Source: Malassezia japonica (lineage: Eukaryota; Basidiomycota; Malasseziomycetes; Malasseziales; Malasseziaceae). From it: a DNA stretch of 64,000 nucleotides. The stretch is taken from positions 372,001 through 436,000 of the forward strand of contig NC_083373.1 of assembly GCF_029542785.1 (NCBI RefSeq), in the 5' to 3' direction. The notes under the pieces were generated by a model. That model was not told where the DNA came from. It searched no databases and saw only the letters and a program-made list of their open reading frames with translations. Of this stretch, positions 10,881-22,485 are shown in pieces (positions within the stretch are counted from its first letter, which is position 1; every line of letters begins with the position of its first letter). The translations under genes and the position numbers were made by a program.

Positions 10881-12495
10881 ATGAGCGCGACGGAAAGCGG
10901 TCGTGCGATCCTGATCAAGGGTCCGACGCTCAATTCCAAGGTCTTTCTGACCTCTTTACCCGATCGTCTTGACGTATGTCTCTCTACTTACCCAGGATCT
11001 CTTGACCAAAGCGCGAGAGCTTTTTCACGTCCCTGCCGAGTGTACGCCGCAGCTCTATGTGGCATGCCAATCCTCGGTAGGCACGGCGAATAGCGAGCAG
11101 CGTGGTGCGATCCTTCTTCCGGACGCCTTGCCTTTTCTGCGCGACCGCGAGCTGCTGACTCTTCGCTGGGCTCCGACAGACTCCTCGCGGCGCGAGGCGA
11201 ACGCGCGCGTCCAATGGGACCCCAAGCTCCCCGCCCAGGAGCCGATCGGCACGCCCCGTCCCGGCACCATGCCTATTTGGCGTGGCCCCCAGGCGCGTGC
11301 CGCTCATGCTGCGCGTGTGCTGGAGCGCGAGCGCAACCAAGCCACGGAAGAGTGGACGGACCAGCTCCGCAAGCCCCTGCGCTCTGATGCCGCCGTCTTT
11401 AACAAAGCGCGTATGGAGTCGCGTGAACCGATGTCTCCTCCCCCCAGCTCGCCTACGGCCTCGCCTGAACAAGCCGTCCCCGAGCTGAGTCGTGCCGAGG
11501 TACCGCTTTCTCCGACCCCCCACCGTTCGGCGAATGCTACGCTGAAGCCGCTTGTGTGGAAGAATCAAGAAGAGCCTCTGACACCCCCCCGTGGCTCTGC
11601 GTCTCCTGCACTTAGTGACACCCCTCCCAGTCTTTCTGGCTTTGGCGCGTGGTGTGCGCGTCTGAATCCCTTTTCGCGCAACACGCCTCAAAAAGAGCCC
11701 GAGGCACCTGCACCCGCAGCGCCTGTCCGCGGCCCCACCAAGACCGAGACCCGTTCCTTTTATGCGCCGAAAGTGCGCGCGAAGCCGATGCTAGTTCCGG
11801 ATGTGGCCCATGTCCAAGGTCCTGCTGCCTATGACATTATTACCCAAGTCCTTGCTGCGATCCGTGAGCATCCCTGTGCGATGCACTTCCGTGCGCCAAT
11901 GTCGGATGAGCTTCGCAAGTTCAGTGAGCGTCGCGGGCGTGTCACTGATCTTGCTGCGATGGGCGCGCGTGCGGCCAAGCGTGACTATGGCGGTGTGCCC
12001 TTGACGCGCTTTGCTGAAGAGCTTGCGCAGTACCTGGACCACCTTGTTCTTTTCTATGGCGAGCACAGCACGCAGGCTCATGCTGCTACGGGCCTAGGCA
12101 AGTTCGCCGAGACGCTCCTCAAAGAGCTGTCCAAGAAGCCAGTCCGTCGTGACAGCGATGATAAGAAGAAAGAGTCGCTCTCTGTTCCGACCAAGCCCAG
12201 TCCCAGCAAGCCTGCTGTGGTCCAGCTGGAAGGCAAAGAAGTGTCCAAGCCCCCTTCGAGCAAAGACGCGAGCCGCCGTATGGAAGTCAAGGCGGACAAT
12301 GCGACTCTCCCCGCTGCGGACCGTGAGCCGAAAGCCAAGCCCGCATCGGCCACCCCGCCCACCTCCCACGTTCCTTTGGCGTCGGGCGAGACTTCCAAGG
12401 CGGATGCTGCGCCGGCGAAGCGTGCTCCCAAGCGCATTGCCGCGCCCACCGAGCAGCCTGTGGCCAAGCGCACCCGCCGCTCGACGCGCGTTTAG
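10881..12495 (+). CDS. Uncharacterised nuclear-type protein with a possible degenerate bromodomain
   Basis: Join 10881-10973, 10996-12495 (530 aa); one 22-nt intron. I do not recognise the family by name. Residues 1-90 form a compact, hydrophobic-patterned segment (AILIKGPTLNSKVFLTSLPDRLDD...). Residues 140-290 are Ser/Pro-rich. Residues about 305-410 show a bromodomain-like pattern: four predicted helices, HPCAMHF, a DLAAM box, then Y....LTRFAEEL and LDHLVLFYGEHS. The acetyl-lysine-binding Asn and the YY.vI box are not visible. The C-terminus is Lys/Arg-rich and ends KRTRRSTRV, suitable for nuclear import. Function is unknown. The bromodomain reading is inference from pattern, not alignment. 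Confidence 0.7.
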
Positions 12496-12527
12496 ACATA
12501 GAGCGCCATGTACATTACAAGCTACGG

Positions 12528-13454
12528 CTACAGTTCCGCGAGGATCATTGTCCCCAGGCTCTGAACGATTTGGTTGCCCATGGACGACTCCACTGCGTCT
12601 TCCAGGTGGCGTTTTGGATCCTGCTTTCCGACGTAGTGCGTCTTGATCTGTTCCTGTGTCAAGGTCGATTCCTCCTTGACCGACTTCTGGTAGTCTTCTG
12701 CGAGCTTGAGCATGCTCTTGACCGCAGACTCGTTTTGGTGTTTGTGCTCCTGGAAGTCGGCGAGGCGCAGGCCGTCGGTCCAGTTGCGCTTGTGCAGGTT
12801 GCCGAGCATCGCCTGCTCGAGCTCCGTCTTTTTGTAACCGATCGCGATCGAGTAGTAGTGGCGGTTCAACCCATGGATCAGCGACTGAATCGAGGGCTTG
12901 TTCAGGTGACCGATGTTGCTGGTCGTCTGACGCGGCTCCTGGCCGAGCATCACCGTCGACGGGTTGATCAGGCGGAACGCGTCGATCACGACCTTGCCCT
13001 TGACCGACTGGATCGGGTCGACGACGATCGCGACCGCACGCTGGTTCAGCTGCTCAAACGACTGCTGTGTGTTGATATCCACGCTCGACAGCCAGCACCC
13101 AAAGCCCGGGTGCGAGTGGTACCAGCCCACGACCACTTCCGAGCGGCCGGTCTGCTTGAGCATGTCGAGCATGCGGGTCTGGAATACCGGGTCCACCGCC
13201 TCGACACTCACACCCGTACCCGACTGCGGCATGGCGAACACATCAACGACCGACACGGTGTAGTCGTCGACGATCGTGCCGAGCAAGAGGCCCATGACCT
13301 CCATCGGCACGCCTGCACGGCCGTGCTTGAGCATCTTGAGCAGCGCCAAGCTACTAATGTACACTGTCTCGGCGTTGTCCTGCTGCGGCGCATCGCCCGG
13401 CGGCGCGGCCGACGCGCCCATCCGCGCCTGGTTCATCAGCGCTTGAATATCCAT
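12528..13454 (-). CDS. RPN11: 26S proteasome regulatory subunit Rpn11 (JAMM deubiquitinase)
   Basis: Zinc metallo-isopeptidase of the proteasome lid that removes ubiquitin chains from substrates being unfolded. 308 aa, no intron. The JAMM motif is complete: Glu52 in MEVMG, then His113, His115, Ser123 and Asp126 in [14 protein letters not shown]. The N-terminal substitution of a longer Gln/Ala/Pro segment before [14 protein letters not shown] is modest. Length equals the family norm (about 306-310). The start at 13454 ([11 protein letters not shown]) is preferred over an open upstream extension because it matches the family N-terminus. Its stop is 32 bp from the convergent upstream gene. Confidence 0.97.
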   Translation of the reverse strand: MDIQALMNQARMGASAAPPGDAPQQDNAETVYISSLALLKMLKHGRAGVPMEVMGLLLGTIVDDYTVSVVDVFAMPQSGTGVSVEAVDPVFQTRMLDMLKQTGRSEVVVGWYHSHPGFGCWLSSVDINTQQSFEQLNQRAVAIVVDPIQSVKGKVVIDAFRLINPSTVMLGQEPRQTTSNIGHLNKPSIQSLIHGLNRHYYSIAIGYKKTELEQAMLGNLHKRNWTDGLRLADFQEHKHQNESAVKSMLKLAEDYQKSVKEESTLTQEQIKTHYVGKQDPKRHLEDAVESSMGNQIVQSLGTMILAEL

Positions 13455-13494
13455 CGTGGTGGCGAGCAGCCGCGCGGCCTGATCGCTTACTAAT

Positions 13495-16400
13495 CTATGA
13501 CGCCGCAGCGGTACGGAGAGTGTGGAGGCGCTGGTCGAGCGCCTGGCGGAGCGCCGCGGCGGCCGGGCCGTCGGCGCCGGCGGCGAGGAGCGCATCAAAG
13601 AGCGAGTAGGGCAGGCACGCGTGCGCCATCGCATCGTTCGTGCGTGCCGCGCTCACGCTCTGCTCCACAATCTTGGCGCTGTACTCGAGCGCAGGCACGA
13701 GGGCGCCGTGGCGCATCAGCGTCCGCACGAGCAGGTCGGGGCCGTGGCGCGTAAACCAGTCGACGAGCCACGTCGGCGCAAGGTCCCATGCGCCGAGGGC
13801 GACGAGCCGCTCGGCGATCGCGGTGCGGTACGTGTTCGACCCCCGCGCATCGGCAAGGCCGAGGTGCAGCCGGAGGAAGCGCCACGCACGCTCGTGCGCC
13901 GGGCCCGGCCAGCTCGCGGCACGCGGCGAGTGGCGCAAAAAGGCCGCTTCGGGGTCCGCAGCCTCCTCGTCGTCGGCGACGAGCTGCGCGAGCGCCGCAT
14001 CCGGCGTGTCCGCGTCGAGGTCGAGGCGGCCGCGGCGCGCGGCGTCGGCGCGCTGCAGCGCGACGCACTTTTGCGCAAGCGCATCAAACACGTTGCGCAT
14101 ATCCACGCGGAGCTGGTGCGCGGCGCTGAACGATGCATCGACGTCGTCGGCCGCAAGGAACAAGTTCACCGCGTCCTCCGGCCGGAGCGCCGCCGTGGGG
14201 TTGGCGAGCTCGGGATAGAGGCGCATCAGCTCGAGGCGCGCCAGGAGCTCGTTGTACTCGCGGCGCACGTCGGCCAGCTGCACGATCGTGAGCGGCTGCG
14301 CGTGCGCGTCGAGGCGCTCCGACGGAATATACTGCGTGATGCCGCCTTGGAGCGCGCCGCCCACGCCGGACGCCGGCGCCTCGTCGCGGAGCGCATGGGC
14401 GAACCAGGCGTGGGTCGGCGCCAGGAGCGCGAGCGCGTTGATCGCCGCGAGGTAGCTCTGTGCCTCGAGGACAAGCACGGAGCGTGCGGCGTGCACGTCG
14501 GCCGCCGACAGGGCCAGCGCCGCGTGGTGCAGGCGCCGCGCGTGCTGGTACATGGACGCGGCGGCGCTTTTGTGGTCGCCGCGCGAGGCGTGGTATGCGT
14601 AGAGCACCTGGAAGTAGTTTGGCTTGCTGAGCGGCTCCGCGTTGCGCGCTTTGAAGCTCAGTACGCGCTCCACGCGGGGCTGCCACTCGAGAAAGTGCAG
14701 GCGCAGCAGCAGCGAAAAGGCGCCGGCCTCGCACAGCGCCGTGACGAGGCTCTGCAGACACACTTCGCGCAGGTCGTCGAACGGCGTGGCGAGCAGCGTC
14801 GCGGTCGCCGCCTCGTACTGTCCGAGCGCAAGCTCGCCACGGAAGACGTGCGACCAGAGACGGCGTGCGTCGGCCTCGGACGCGGCGGCAGGCGAGGCGC
14901 GCAGTGCCTCGCACGCATGGCGGTAGCAGTGCAGCGCGCCGGCCATGTCGCTCGCCGACTCCCAGTACGCCGCAGCGTGCGTGTAAAAGGCAATCGCCTG
15001 CGCCTCGCCGGTGCTCTCGGCAATGCTCGTCGGGAGCACCGCGAGGAGGCGCGTCTTTTCGGGCAGCGCACTGCTCAAAACGCTCGCGATGCGAGCGAGG
15101 CGGCGCAGGCCAGCGGCACACTGTGCCGTCTGCGTCTCGGCAAGGGCGAGCAGGTAGGACATGGGGGCATCTTCGGCGTACACGCCGAGCATCGCCGGCA
15201 CCGCCGAGGGGAAGCCTTGCTGGAGGAGGTGCCGCGCGAGGGTAAGCAGCGCGAGCGGCGCATACTCGCCGTCGCGAGGCAGCGCCTCGCCGAGCGAAAA
15301 GCACAGCGCGGCATGCTCGCCGACCGATACGCCACACACCAGCGCGCCCGTCTGCGCGAGGTGGTGGAGCAGGTGCGTCGCGGGGCGGCCGCTGTAGCGG
15401 TGCTGGTCGAGGCGAAGGCCGCCCAGCGGGACCAGCGCCTCGTCCTGCACCGTCTCGGGCGCGGCGCCGAGACGCGCGAGCGCCGCGAGCGCCGCGGCGT
15501 GCTGCCATGCACGCAGCGCGGTGCGCATCGACGCCTCGAGCGCCGCGTGGCGGCTGCGGTGCAGCATCGCAGCGTGGAGCAGCACGAGCGACTCGAGCGC
15601 ACGCTCGCGCACCAGCACGACTTCGCCGAGCGCGTCCGCGCCGATCGCCGTGTAGTACGCGCCGCCGTGCGCCGTGGCAAGCGGCGTGCTCAGCAACTCG
15701 GTTGTGGTCACGAGGTGCTCGGCAAGCCCGTCAGCGCCGAGCTGCTCGAGATGGCTACGCACCGGCTCGAGCGCGTGCGGCACGCGCCTTTCGACCTCGG
15801 CCCAGAGGCCGAGCGGCGCGCCGACCGCCGCACGCAGCGCCGGCGCGAGCCACACATCGCGCTGCACGCCGAGGCCGCGCGTGAGCTCCGCGGCGCACGT
15901 CGCCGTCTGCAGGAGCGCGACGCCGCGCTCGCGGATCGTCTCGTAGGCGCCTTGGACGCCGCCGAGGGAGTTGACGACGGCCGCAAACTCGGCGCTGGCG
16001 GCCTCGCCTTGTGCGCGCGACACGGCGCGCTCCGCGTACTGTGCGGCGCTCGCGAGCTTCTGCGCGAGGTCGCCAAGCCACGTCGCGGCGTCTTTTTCGA
16101 GGACGGCACCGATGGCAAAGCGCGACACGAGGAACGGCGTGCGCTCGAGGTCGTGCACGTACAGCCCCAGCGGCCAGCGTGCGCTGCGGTCGATCTGCTC
16201 GACGAGGCGTGCAAACCGCAGCCAGGCGCCGCGCACGGCCTCGGCCCACTGCCGCAGGTCGCCTTGGGGGCTCTCGACGCCGACCGACGCGCCGATCGCC
16301 TCGACAAGCCGGGGGCGGTGCTGGGGCCGCGCAAGCTCTTTGGCCTCGGTATCTGGGAGCCCGCTAAACGCACGGAGCGCCGCCGCGAGCGTCGTGCTGC

Positions 16401-17832
16401 TAAAGCGGCCGGGCGTGAGCAGGCGCCGCAAAAAGAACTGCGCGACCTCTTCGCAGGTATGCACGCCCGCGAGCGCCGCGTCAAAGTCGGGGCCACGCAG
16501 GGGGGCGTGCTGTGCAAAAGGCAGGATCGACGCCCAGGCCTCGTCGGGATTCGGCGCGCGGCGCGCGACGGCCTGCGACTCGCTCGGCTCGGCGCCGAGG
16601 GCGAGCGTGTGCTGCAGGAGCGGCGCACCGCCCGCGTGCCACAGGAGCCACGCGCGCCACGCATCGCCGTCGCGCGTGAGCGCCATATCGCGCAGCTCGA
16701 CATCTGCGGCCTGCGTCCGGGCGTCGCACGACTTGCCCCACACGAGCGCAATCTCGCCGACACCGCCCGACCAGGCGCTCGACTCTTCGAGCTCCACGCC
16801 GTAGGCAGCGACAAACGCGCCGCCCGGCAGGGGCGCCGGGACAAAGACGAGCAGGTACAAGGCGTATGCATCGTCCTCGCCGGGGTAAAAGAGCTGGATC
16901 ATCGGAACGCTCGTGCGCTCAAACGCGTCGCTGTCGCTGTCGTCGTCGACGCGCGCGCTGGCCGCGGCGCTGAACGAGACAGGGAGGTCGAGCGTGCGGA
17001 CGCACGACTCGGACACCAAGTTCCACACACGCAGCTTCCGGTCGCGGCACACGCAGAACGCGAGCGCCGCGTCGTTTTCGCGCACATGGCTCGCGAGCGC
17101 GAGCGTCTGTGTCGGCGCCGCACGCACGGCGTGGCGTCCGGGCGACGCCGAGACGCCGCGCTGAAACAGGCGCGAGACGCCGTAGAGGAACGACGCCGGG
17201 CGCAGCGACGACTCGTGCCACGCGCCTACGAATCCGTGGCCGTCACCTGCGATGCTCTGTTTGAGCTGGAGGAGCATGCCATCCGCGCATGCGACGAGCA
17301 CGAGGCCTGCGTCGACGGTGTGGACGCTCGTCGCTTCGGCGCCTTCCTGTGCGAGGGCGTCGACGATATGCTCCTGCGCCCAGTGCGACGGGAGGCGCGC
17401 TCCACGCAGGAGCGTCGCGAGGGGAATCTGCAGGCGGTGCAGAGCGCCCGCGCTGGTCATCGCCAGGACATGCACCTGGCTCGTATGAGCGTCTTGAAAG
17501 ATGCCAATGTTGCCGAGGAGCGGCGCGGCAAACGTAAAGCTCGTGGGTGGCGCCTCGTCCGTGCCCGCGCCCACGATACGCACCTCGAGCTCCGTGCCGG
17601 ACTGGAGCACGCGCGCAAGCGCAAAGGCCTCGCGGCCCAACACGTCAATACTGCACGTACTCGCATAGAGCGCATGCGCGGCGACCGCGGTGTCCGGCAG
17701 CCGCCGCGCAGCGCCACGTGCACCGCGGCTCGGCACCGCATACACGGCAGGACGGCCGGTATCCGCAGGAGGGACATTCAGCACGTCCAGCGACGCGGAC
17801 GCAATGCCCAGCGGCAGCATCGCTCGCGACAT
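13495..17832 (-). CDS. NUP120: Nuclear pore Y-complex nucleoporin Nup120/Nup160
   Basis: 1445 aa, intron-free, ATG at 17832. Scaffold nucleoporin of the Y (Nup84/Nup107) complex. The N-terminal half has beta-propeller-like strand patterns ([49 protein letters not shown]). The C-terminal half is alpha-helical ([20 protein letters not shown]...[20 protein letters not shown]), matching the Nup160 layout. The propeller segment [14 protein letters not shown] is the strongest family mark. Divergence is high, as usual for this nucleoporin, so the family call is firmer than any sub-assignment. The GC-rich codon use leaves a very long open frame on the other strand (see rejected items). Confidence 0.8.
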   Translation of the reverse strand: MSRAMLPLGIASASLDVLNVPPADTGRPAVYAVPSRGARGAARRLPDTAVAAHALYASTCSIDVLGREAFALARVLQSGTELEVRIVGAGTDEAPPTSFTFAAPLLGNIGIFQDAHTSQVHVLAMTSAGALHRLQIPLATLLRGARLPSHWAQEHIVDALAQEGAEATSVHTVDAGLVLVACADGMLLQLKQSIAGDGHGFVGAWHESSLRPASFLYGVSRLFQRGVSASPGRHAVRAAPTQTLALASHVRENDAALAFCVCRDRKLRVWNLVSESCVRTLDLPVSFSAAASARVDDDSDSDAFERTSVPMIQLFYPGEDDAYALYLLVFVPAPLPGGAFVAAYGVELEESSAWSGGVGEIALVWGKSCDARTQAADVELRDMALTRDGDAWRAWLLWHAGGAPLLQHTLALGAEPSESQAVARRAPNPDEAWASILPFAQHAPLRGPDFDAALAGVHTCEEVAQFFLRRLLTPGRFSSTTLAAALRAFSGLPDTEAKELARPQHRPRLVEAIGASVGVESPQGDLRQWAEAVRGAWLRFARLVEQIDRSARWPLGLYVHDLERTPFLVSRFAIGAVLEKDAATWLGDLAQKLASAAQYAERAVSRAQGEAASAEFAAVVNSLGGVQGAYETIRERGVALLQTATCAAELTRGLGVQRDVWLAPALRAAVGAPLGLWAEVERRVPHALEPVRSHLEQLGADGLAEHLVTTTELLSTPLATAHGGAYYTAIGADALGEVVLVRERALESLVLLHAAMLHRSRHAALEASMRTALRAWQHAAALAALARLGAAPETVQDEALVPLGGLRLDQHRYSGRPATHLLHHLAQTGALVCGVSVGEHAALCFSLGEALPRDGEYAPLALLTLARHLLQQGFPSAVPAMLGVYAEDAPMSYLLALAETQTAQCAAGLRRLARIASVLSSALPEKTRLLAVLPTSIAESTGEAQAIAFYTHAAAYWESASDMAGALHCYRHACEALRASPAAASEADARRLWSHVFRGELALGQYEAATATLLATPFDDLREVCLQSLVTALCEAGAFSLLLRLHFLEWQPRVERVLSFKARNAEPLSKPNYFQVLYAYHASRGDHKSAAASMYQHARRLHHAALALSAADVHAARSVLVLEAQSYLAAINALALLAPTHAWFAHALRDEAPASGVGGALQGGITQYIPSERLDAHAQPLTIVQLADVRREYNELLARLELMRLYPELANPTAALRPEDAVNLFLAADDVDASFSAAHQLRVDMRNVFDALAQKCVALQRADAARRGRLDLDADTPDAALAQLVADDEEAADPEAAFLRHSPRAASWPGPAHERAWRFLRLHLGLADARGSNTYRTAIAERLVALGAWDLAPTWLVDWFTRHGPDLLVRTLMRHGALVPALEYSAKIVEQSVSAARTNDAMAHACLPYSLFDALLAAGADGPAAAALRQALDQRLHTLRTAAAS

Positions 17833-17937
17833 GAGAACAAGAGCGGGCTCGCATACTTCCTAGATTTGCCCTCCACTGGCACGTGGCGGACGCGCCGGCT
17901 CCGGCGCGGCGCGTTGGGCATATACCCTGGAAACTGC
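17833..17937. promoter_or_regulatory. Divergent promoter NUP120/NiCoT with CACGTG
   Basis: 105 bp between start codons; CACGTG at 17880-17885 lies near the middle. Confidence 0.45.
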
Positions 17938-19608
17938 ATGGTCTTGAGCGCATTTCGCAGCTGGTTTCAGCAGAGCTCACCGCGTACGGGGCGGCGGCTT
18001 ACGATCCTCGCGCGGGGAATCCCGCTGCTTGGGGCTCTTTTTCTCTTGAATGTCATTTTATGGGTGATTACGGCGATTGTCTTTACCGTTTTTCAGCACC
18101 GCATCAAGGACAGGCCGAGTCAGGACACGGACGCGGCGCGCCAGCTCTTGTCGAGTAATGCAGACGACGTGTCAAAGAGCACAGGCACGCTTCTGAGCTT
18201 TGCGCTCGTCGCATGGACCACGGGCCTGCGGCACGCGCTCGACGCGGACCACATCTCGGCCATCGACAACGCGACACGCCGCATCATGGCCGTGCCGCTG
18301 CGCAACGGGCCGGGATTCCAGCGCCCGGTGACGGTCGGCCTGTTTTTTAGCATGGGGCACTCGACGATCGTCGTCGCGGTGCTTATCGCAATCGCCGTCT
18401 CGTTTACCGTGTACTCGCGCATGGGCACCGTCTCGGACGTCGGTGGGATTATCGGCGCGTCAGTGTCCGGCTCCTTTTTGTTCATCATTGGTGTGATTAA
18501 TACGATCATTTTGGTGCGCAGCGTGCACAGCATGCGCATGGAAAAAAAGCGCGGCAAGCGCGAAGCCGAGCAGGGCGACCTTGAAGGCGCGCAGCAGCCC
18601 AGCATCGACGACGCGTACGGTAATGAAGGGCGCAGCGCCGGGGAGCCGACCGAGGCTGCGGCGCATGTCGACCGCGAAAATGATGCACGGGCCACCGATG
18701 CGGCGGACGGAGAGGTGCACTCTGCGCCGCAGGCTGATGCCTTGGACCATGACGTCACGCAACAGGCTGCATTGGATCATGACACGACACATGAGGGCAC
18801 CCACGATGCTCTCCCGGATAAGGAAACGACGCATGATGTGCCTGTGAACGAAGCTTTTACCCCCGCCAAGACGCCGCCGGCGCGCACTACCGAGTTCCGC
18901 GGGATCTTTACGCGGCTCACAGGGCCGCTGCTGCGCGTCATCGACCATCCCTGGAAAATGTACCCGATCGGGATCCTCTTCGGCCTCGGCTTTGACACGG
19001 CCAGCACCATCTCTCTCTTGGCGATTGCCGTGATTGCAAGCTCGAGTCTGAGTGGCAGCTCGGAAGCGAACGGAAGCGTAGTGCTCCTCGCTTTTCTCTT
19101 TGCTGCCGGCATGATGTTGGTCGACAGCTGCGACGCAGTGCTGATGGTCTGTGCGTATGCATGGGAAGAGCTGCAGGAGCAGCCGAAATGGTACTCGATC
19201 TACATGAACGTTCCTAACGACTCCCCTACGAAAGATCATGACCTCGCGATGAACGACGACGATGCGAAAAACGCCCCCGATATGGCACACGAAATTGCCG
19301 TGTCCACAACCCCATTTACGCTCTTTCTTACCTTTTTGTCGATCATTATTGCGTTCGTCGTATCCATCATTGAAATTCTCGGTCTCATTGGCGACCAGTG
19401 CACACAGTGCTCCGACGCGGCCGACCGCCAGGAGGAAACGCACGACGGAGGGCTTGCAGGGCGCTGGTGGCTCTGGTGGCGCTGGTGCAACGACAACTTT
19501 GGCTACATTGGTATAGGCATCACGGGCGTGTTCTTTGTCGCGGTCGCCATCGCCCTCACCGTGACCATTATCCTCTCGCGACGCAAGCACAGGCGATCGT
19601 CTCTATAA
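17938..19608 (+). CDS. High-affinity nickel/cobalt transporter (NiCoT family)
   Basis: 556 aa polytopic plasma-membrane permease importing Ni2+ (and/or Co2+); in urease-positive fungi such a carrier feeds urease. Signature helix RHALDADHISAIDN (residues 98-111, the H-x4-DH metal motif), then FSMGHSTIVV, LGFDTASTISLL and a further LVDSCDAVLM segment. About eight membrane segments flank a long hydrophilic central loop (about 200-320) rich in His, Asp and Glu (DHDVT..., DHDTTHEGTHD), which might bind metal. The ATG at 17938 is taken. The frame is open upstream only because of antisense GC bias over NUP120. It converges with the kinesin gene, 4 bp between stops. Confidence 0.93.
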   Translation: MVLSAFRSWFQQSSPRTGRRLTILARGIPLLGALFLLNVILWVITAIVFTVFQHRIKDRPSQDTDAARQLLSSNADDVSKSTGTLLSFALVAWTTGLRHALDADHISAIDNATRRIMAVPLRNGPGFQRPVTVGLFFSMGHSTIVVAVLIAIAVSFTVYSRMGTVSDVGGIIGASVSGSFLFIIGVINTIILVRSVHSMRMEKKRGKREAEQGDLEGAQQPSIDDAYGNEGRSAGEPTEAAAHVDRENDARATDAADGEVHSAPQADALDHDVTQQAALDHDTTHEGTHDALPDKETTHDVPVNEAFTPAKTPPARTTEFRGIFTRLTGPLLRVIDHPWKMYPIGILFGLGFDTASTISLLAIAVIASSSLSGSSEANGSVVLLAFLFAAGMMLVDSCDAVLMVCAYAWEELQEQPKWYSIYMNVPNDSPTKDHDLAMNDDDAKNAPDMAHEIAVSTTPFTLFLTFLSIIIAFVVSIIEILGLIGDQCTQCSDAADRQEETHDGGLAGRWWLWWRWCNDNFGYIGIGITGVFFVAVAIALTVTIILSRRKHRRSSL

Positions 19609-19612
19609 TACA

Positions 19613-22436
19613 CTATTGCACGCGGCTCGAATGCGGCTCCACGCGGAAGCGCGCAGGGAAGGGCTTCTCGGGCGTACCTTGGCCGGGCGCATCCAAAAGA
19701 CCCGTCTGCCAGTCTTCGCGGGGGAGCTGCGCCGAAAGATCCCCTAGATCTGTATGCAGAAACGAGTCCATCGAGCTGTCCCCTTCCTCGGCCTCGGGGC
19801 GCGCAAGGAACTGCCGCTGAAAGAGGCCGCGGCGCTTTACCGGCGGACTCTTTCCAGGCGACTTTTGCGAATGCGCACCAGTCGGCGACAGCGGCGATAG
19901 GCACGGTTCGGCGAGCATCGTCGGCGAGACGGGGGGGTAGACGCCTTCGTCCATCGGGGGACTCGCGAGCGCCCGCTTGTCCTCGGGGAGTTTTTCTTCG
20001 GCACGCTTCTCTGCCCGCTTCTCGGGCTCGGGACGCTTCTCGGGCTCGGGACGCTTCTCGGGCTCTGCACGGGGACGCACGAGTTTCGGTGCAAGCGATG
20101 CACGCGGCGCTTTGTCGTTCTTCTCAACCTTGCGCGGCGGCACACTGGGCCGCGGTGCGGCACGCGCAGCGCCAGCCGCCACGTTCGGCCGCACACCCGG
20201 CGCCATGCTGGGCCGCGGCGCACTCGGCGCGACGCTCGGGCGGGGCGCACTCTGCGCAACACTCGGACGCGGCGCCAGCGGGCGTGCCGTGCTCGGACGA
20301 GGCGCGATACTCTTGCGTGGCTCACTTGCTTGCGTTTTTTCCCCGAGATCGAGCGCTGCTCCGATACTCTTGTGCCGCGCCGGCATGCTCGGCCGCAGCG
20401 CACGGCGCCGCGGGCTCACGAGGCGCAGCGCACGGCTCTGGCCCGTGGACGGGCGCGCCTTGCGCCGTGGCGACGGGTTCACCTTTGGCTTGGCACGCGC
20501 CGGCGGCATGCCCCGCACGCTCGTTCCCATGGCGCGCTGCAGCGCAAGATCACTGGCGTGACTTGCGGCACGCAGCCGCTCGACGAGCGCCGCACGCGCC
20601 TCGTCGTCGAACTCGTCGTCGAGCTCGGTGGCAGCCGACTGCAGCGCCTGCGTCGAATGTGCGGCACTGAGCGCAAGGTCGACCATGCGCCCCCCAATCG
20701 ACTGCTGCACGCGCCGCGTCGCAGCGAGGGCGGCGTGCCGTGCCTCGGCGGCGAGGTGCGCCTCGAGGTGCGCGTGTCGTGCAGCGTACAGCGCCGCGCA
20801 TGACGTGTCTGCAGCCACGGCCGACGGGAGTGTGCGCTGCGGCAAGGCATAAACGCTCTCCGGCGGCGGCTGCGTCTGCGGTGTCTGGTCGAGGATCGTC
20901 TGCAGGATTCCGCGATCCTCGTCCGCGCACGTCGCAAGCGCCGTGGTGAGGGCCGAGCGGATCGCGTCCGCGGCGTACGTCGGCGCGGCCTCGGCGGCGG
21001 CGGCGCGCTCCGACTCGGTGGCTGCGTCGGCGGCCGCCTGCAGCTGGCTGGTCGCCTCGGCGAGCTGTGTCTCGCGCTCGGCCTTTTTGCGGCGTTCGGC
21101 CGGCGCGTCTCCGCTTGATGCGATGGCGAGCTTGTCCTTGAGCTCCTGCACCTCTTCGCGCAGCGACGCAATCGCCTGGACGTACTGTGCGACGTGGCGG
21201 TCGATGTGCAGGAGGTTGCGCGTGACCTTGGTCTGGATGTTCTTGGCCTGGTTCGCGTACTTGAGCGTGTTGTGCGTCTCTTCGTAGTGCGCGCTCGACG
21301 GCGACACACACACAATCATCACCGTCTTGCAGTTGCCTCCGAGCGAAAACTTGAGCAGGCGTGTGAGCTTGCTGTTGCGGTAGGGGATGTGCCGTCCTTT
21401 TGTGTTCCTGCTTCCGCCGGTCTGGCACAGTGCATTGATACACGAGCCAAGCGCCAGCAAGGAGCGGTTGATATTTGCACCCTCTTTCATGCGCATCCCG
21501 TGGTTGTTTGTCGCCGACGCACGCTCCGAGCCGGCCAGGTCGATGATGTTGAGCGACGCACTGCACATCTCCTCGACCGTGCCGGCCGTGCGTGGCTTGC
21601 GGGTGACATTCAGCTGCAGCACTGCATGCGAGCGGCTGCTGACCGCGTTGGCCATCGTCGGGCTCTGCGTGCGCCGCTTATTTCCTTCGGTAATCATCTC
21701 CAGGACCTGCTCTGGGGACTCGGGGATGTGCTCCGTGATGCCTACGACCGAGATCTTGCTCGCAGCATCCTCACGCAGAGCGAGGCCAGGGCCCGGCGGT
21801 GTTGGTGTCGGCGACAGCAGGTCGCGGATCGTCTCGTTGTAGATCTCCAGGTAGGACAGGCGCACATTCGTCTCGTATTGGTCCTTTTCGGCCTCGATGC
21901 GCTCGTACAGGCCGCGCATCGTCAAAAAGATCAGCCCTGGGTCCTCCGACGTGCCGCTGATGGTGTGTGTTTTTCCGCAGCCCGTCGCCTGCGTCAGCTA
22001 AAATACGTACACCGTATGCGAATACACTCGCATTGAATCCACTCAGGATCCCAGGCAGCATGCGCTCGACCGTGCCGCGATACACCTCCTGCTGCGTCGT
22101 CGGAGGGGGAAAGACACGGTCGAAAGCGTAGCGCACGTCGCGTGCGCGCCGCCCGTTGCCGTGGAACTGCATATGCATTGCCGGCCGCGCACCACGCATG
22201 TTCGCAGAGGGGTCCGCAGGGTCAAACACGAGCACCTTGTCGTCGACCGGCGACAGAATGTTGCGGATGTAGTTGGTGCGCATCGCCGTGATGGCGTTGG
22301 GGGCCTTGCTCGGCGAGCCGGCCAAACCACCATCCCCCTGGAACGGTTGGGAGGTGTCCACTGGCGCAAGCAGCGACACCTCCTTCGCGTTCAGGGGGCG
22401 GATGCGCACCGCTACCTGAATCGACGACTCGGTCAT
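19613..22436 (-). CDS. KIP3: Kinesin-8-like plus-end motor (Kip3/Klp5-6 type)
   Basis: Complement join 19613-21988, 22011-22436 (933 aa). N-terminal motor domain: QVAVRIRPLN, DDKVLVFDP (a kinesin-8 trait), P-loop ATGCGKTHTISGT, SSRSHAVLQLNV (switch I), IDLAGSERA (switch II) and the neck region (to about residue 370). A coiled-coil stretch follows, then a basic, Pro/Ser/Arg-rich tail with repeated EKRPEPEKR-type units. The 22-nt intron (21989-22010) falls right before the P-loop; without splicing the ATP site is frameshifted. Kinesin-8 motors depolymerise or slow microtubule plus ends. Subfamily assignment is from the VLVFDP and TISGT motifs only. Confidence 0.85.
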
Positions 22437-22485
22437 ACCGCTACCAAAGACACACGGCGCGAGCAACACGACACGTGTCACGTGA
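22437..22485. promoter_or_regulatory. 49-bp gap with two overlapping-spaced CACGTG sites upstream of kinesin gene
   Basis: CACGTG at 22472-22477 and again at 22479-22484 (sequence ACACGTGTCACGTGAC). The gap lies between the kinesin start and the STE14 stop, both on the minus strand, so it must serve as kinesin promoter and STE14 3' end together. Confidence 0.5.

Noticed and set aside
12570..13493. A 307-codon frame antisense to RPN11
   Set aside because: RPN11 on the minus strand has all JAMM residues; the antisense product has none.
13522..19608. A 2028-codon open frame on the plus strand across NUP120 and into the nickel transporter
   Set aside because: It is the antisense of NUP120. High GC at third positions removes stop codons on the other strand; the Arg/Ala/Gly-rich translation has no family features until the true NiCoT start at 17938.
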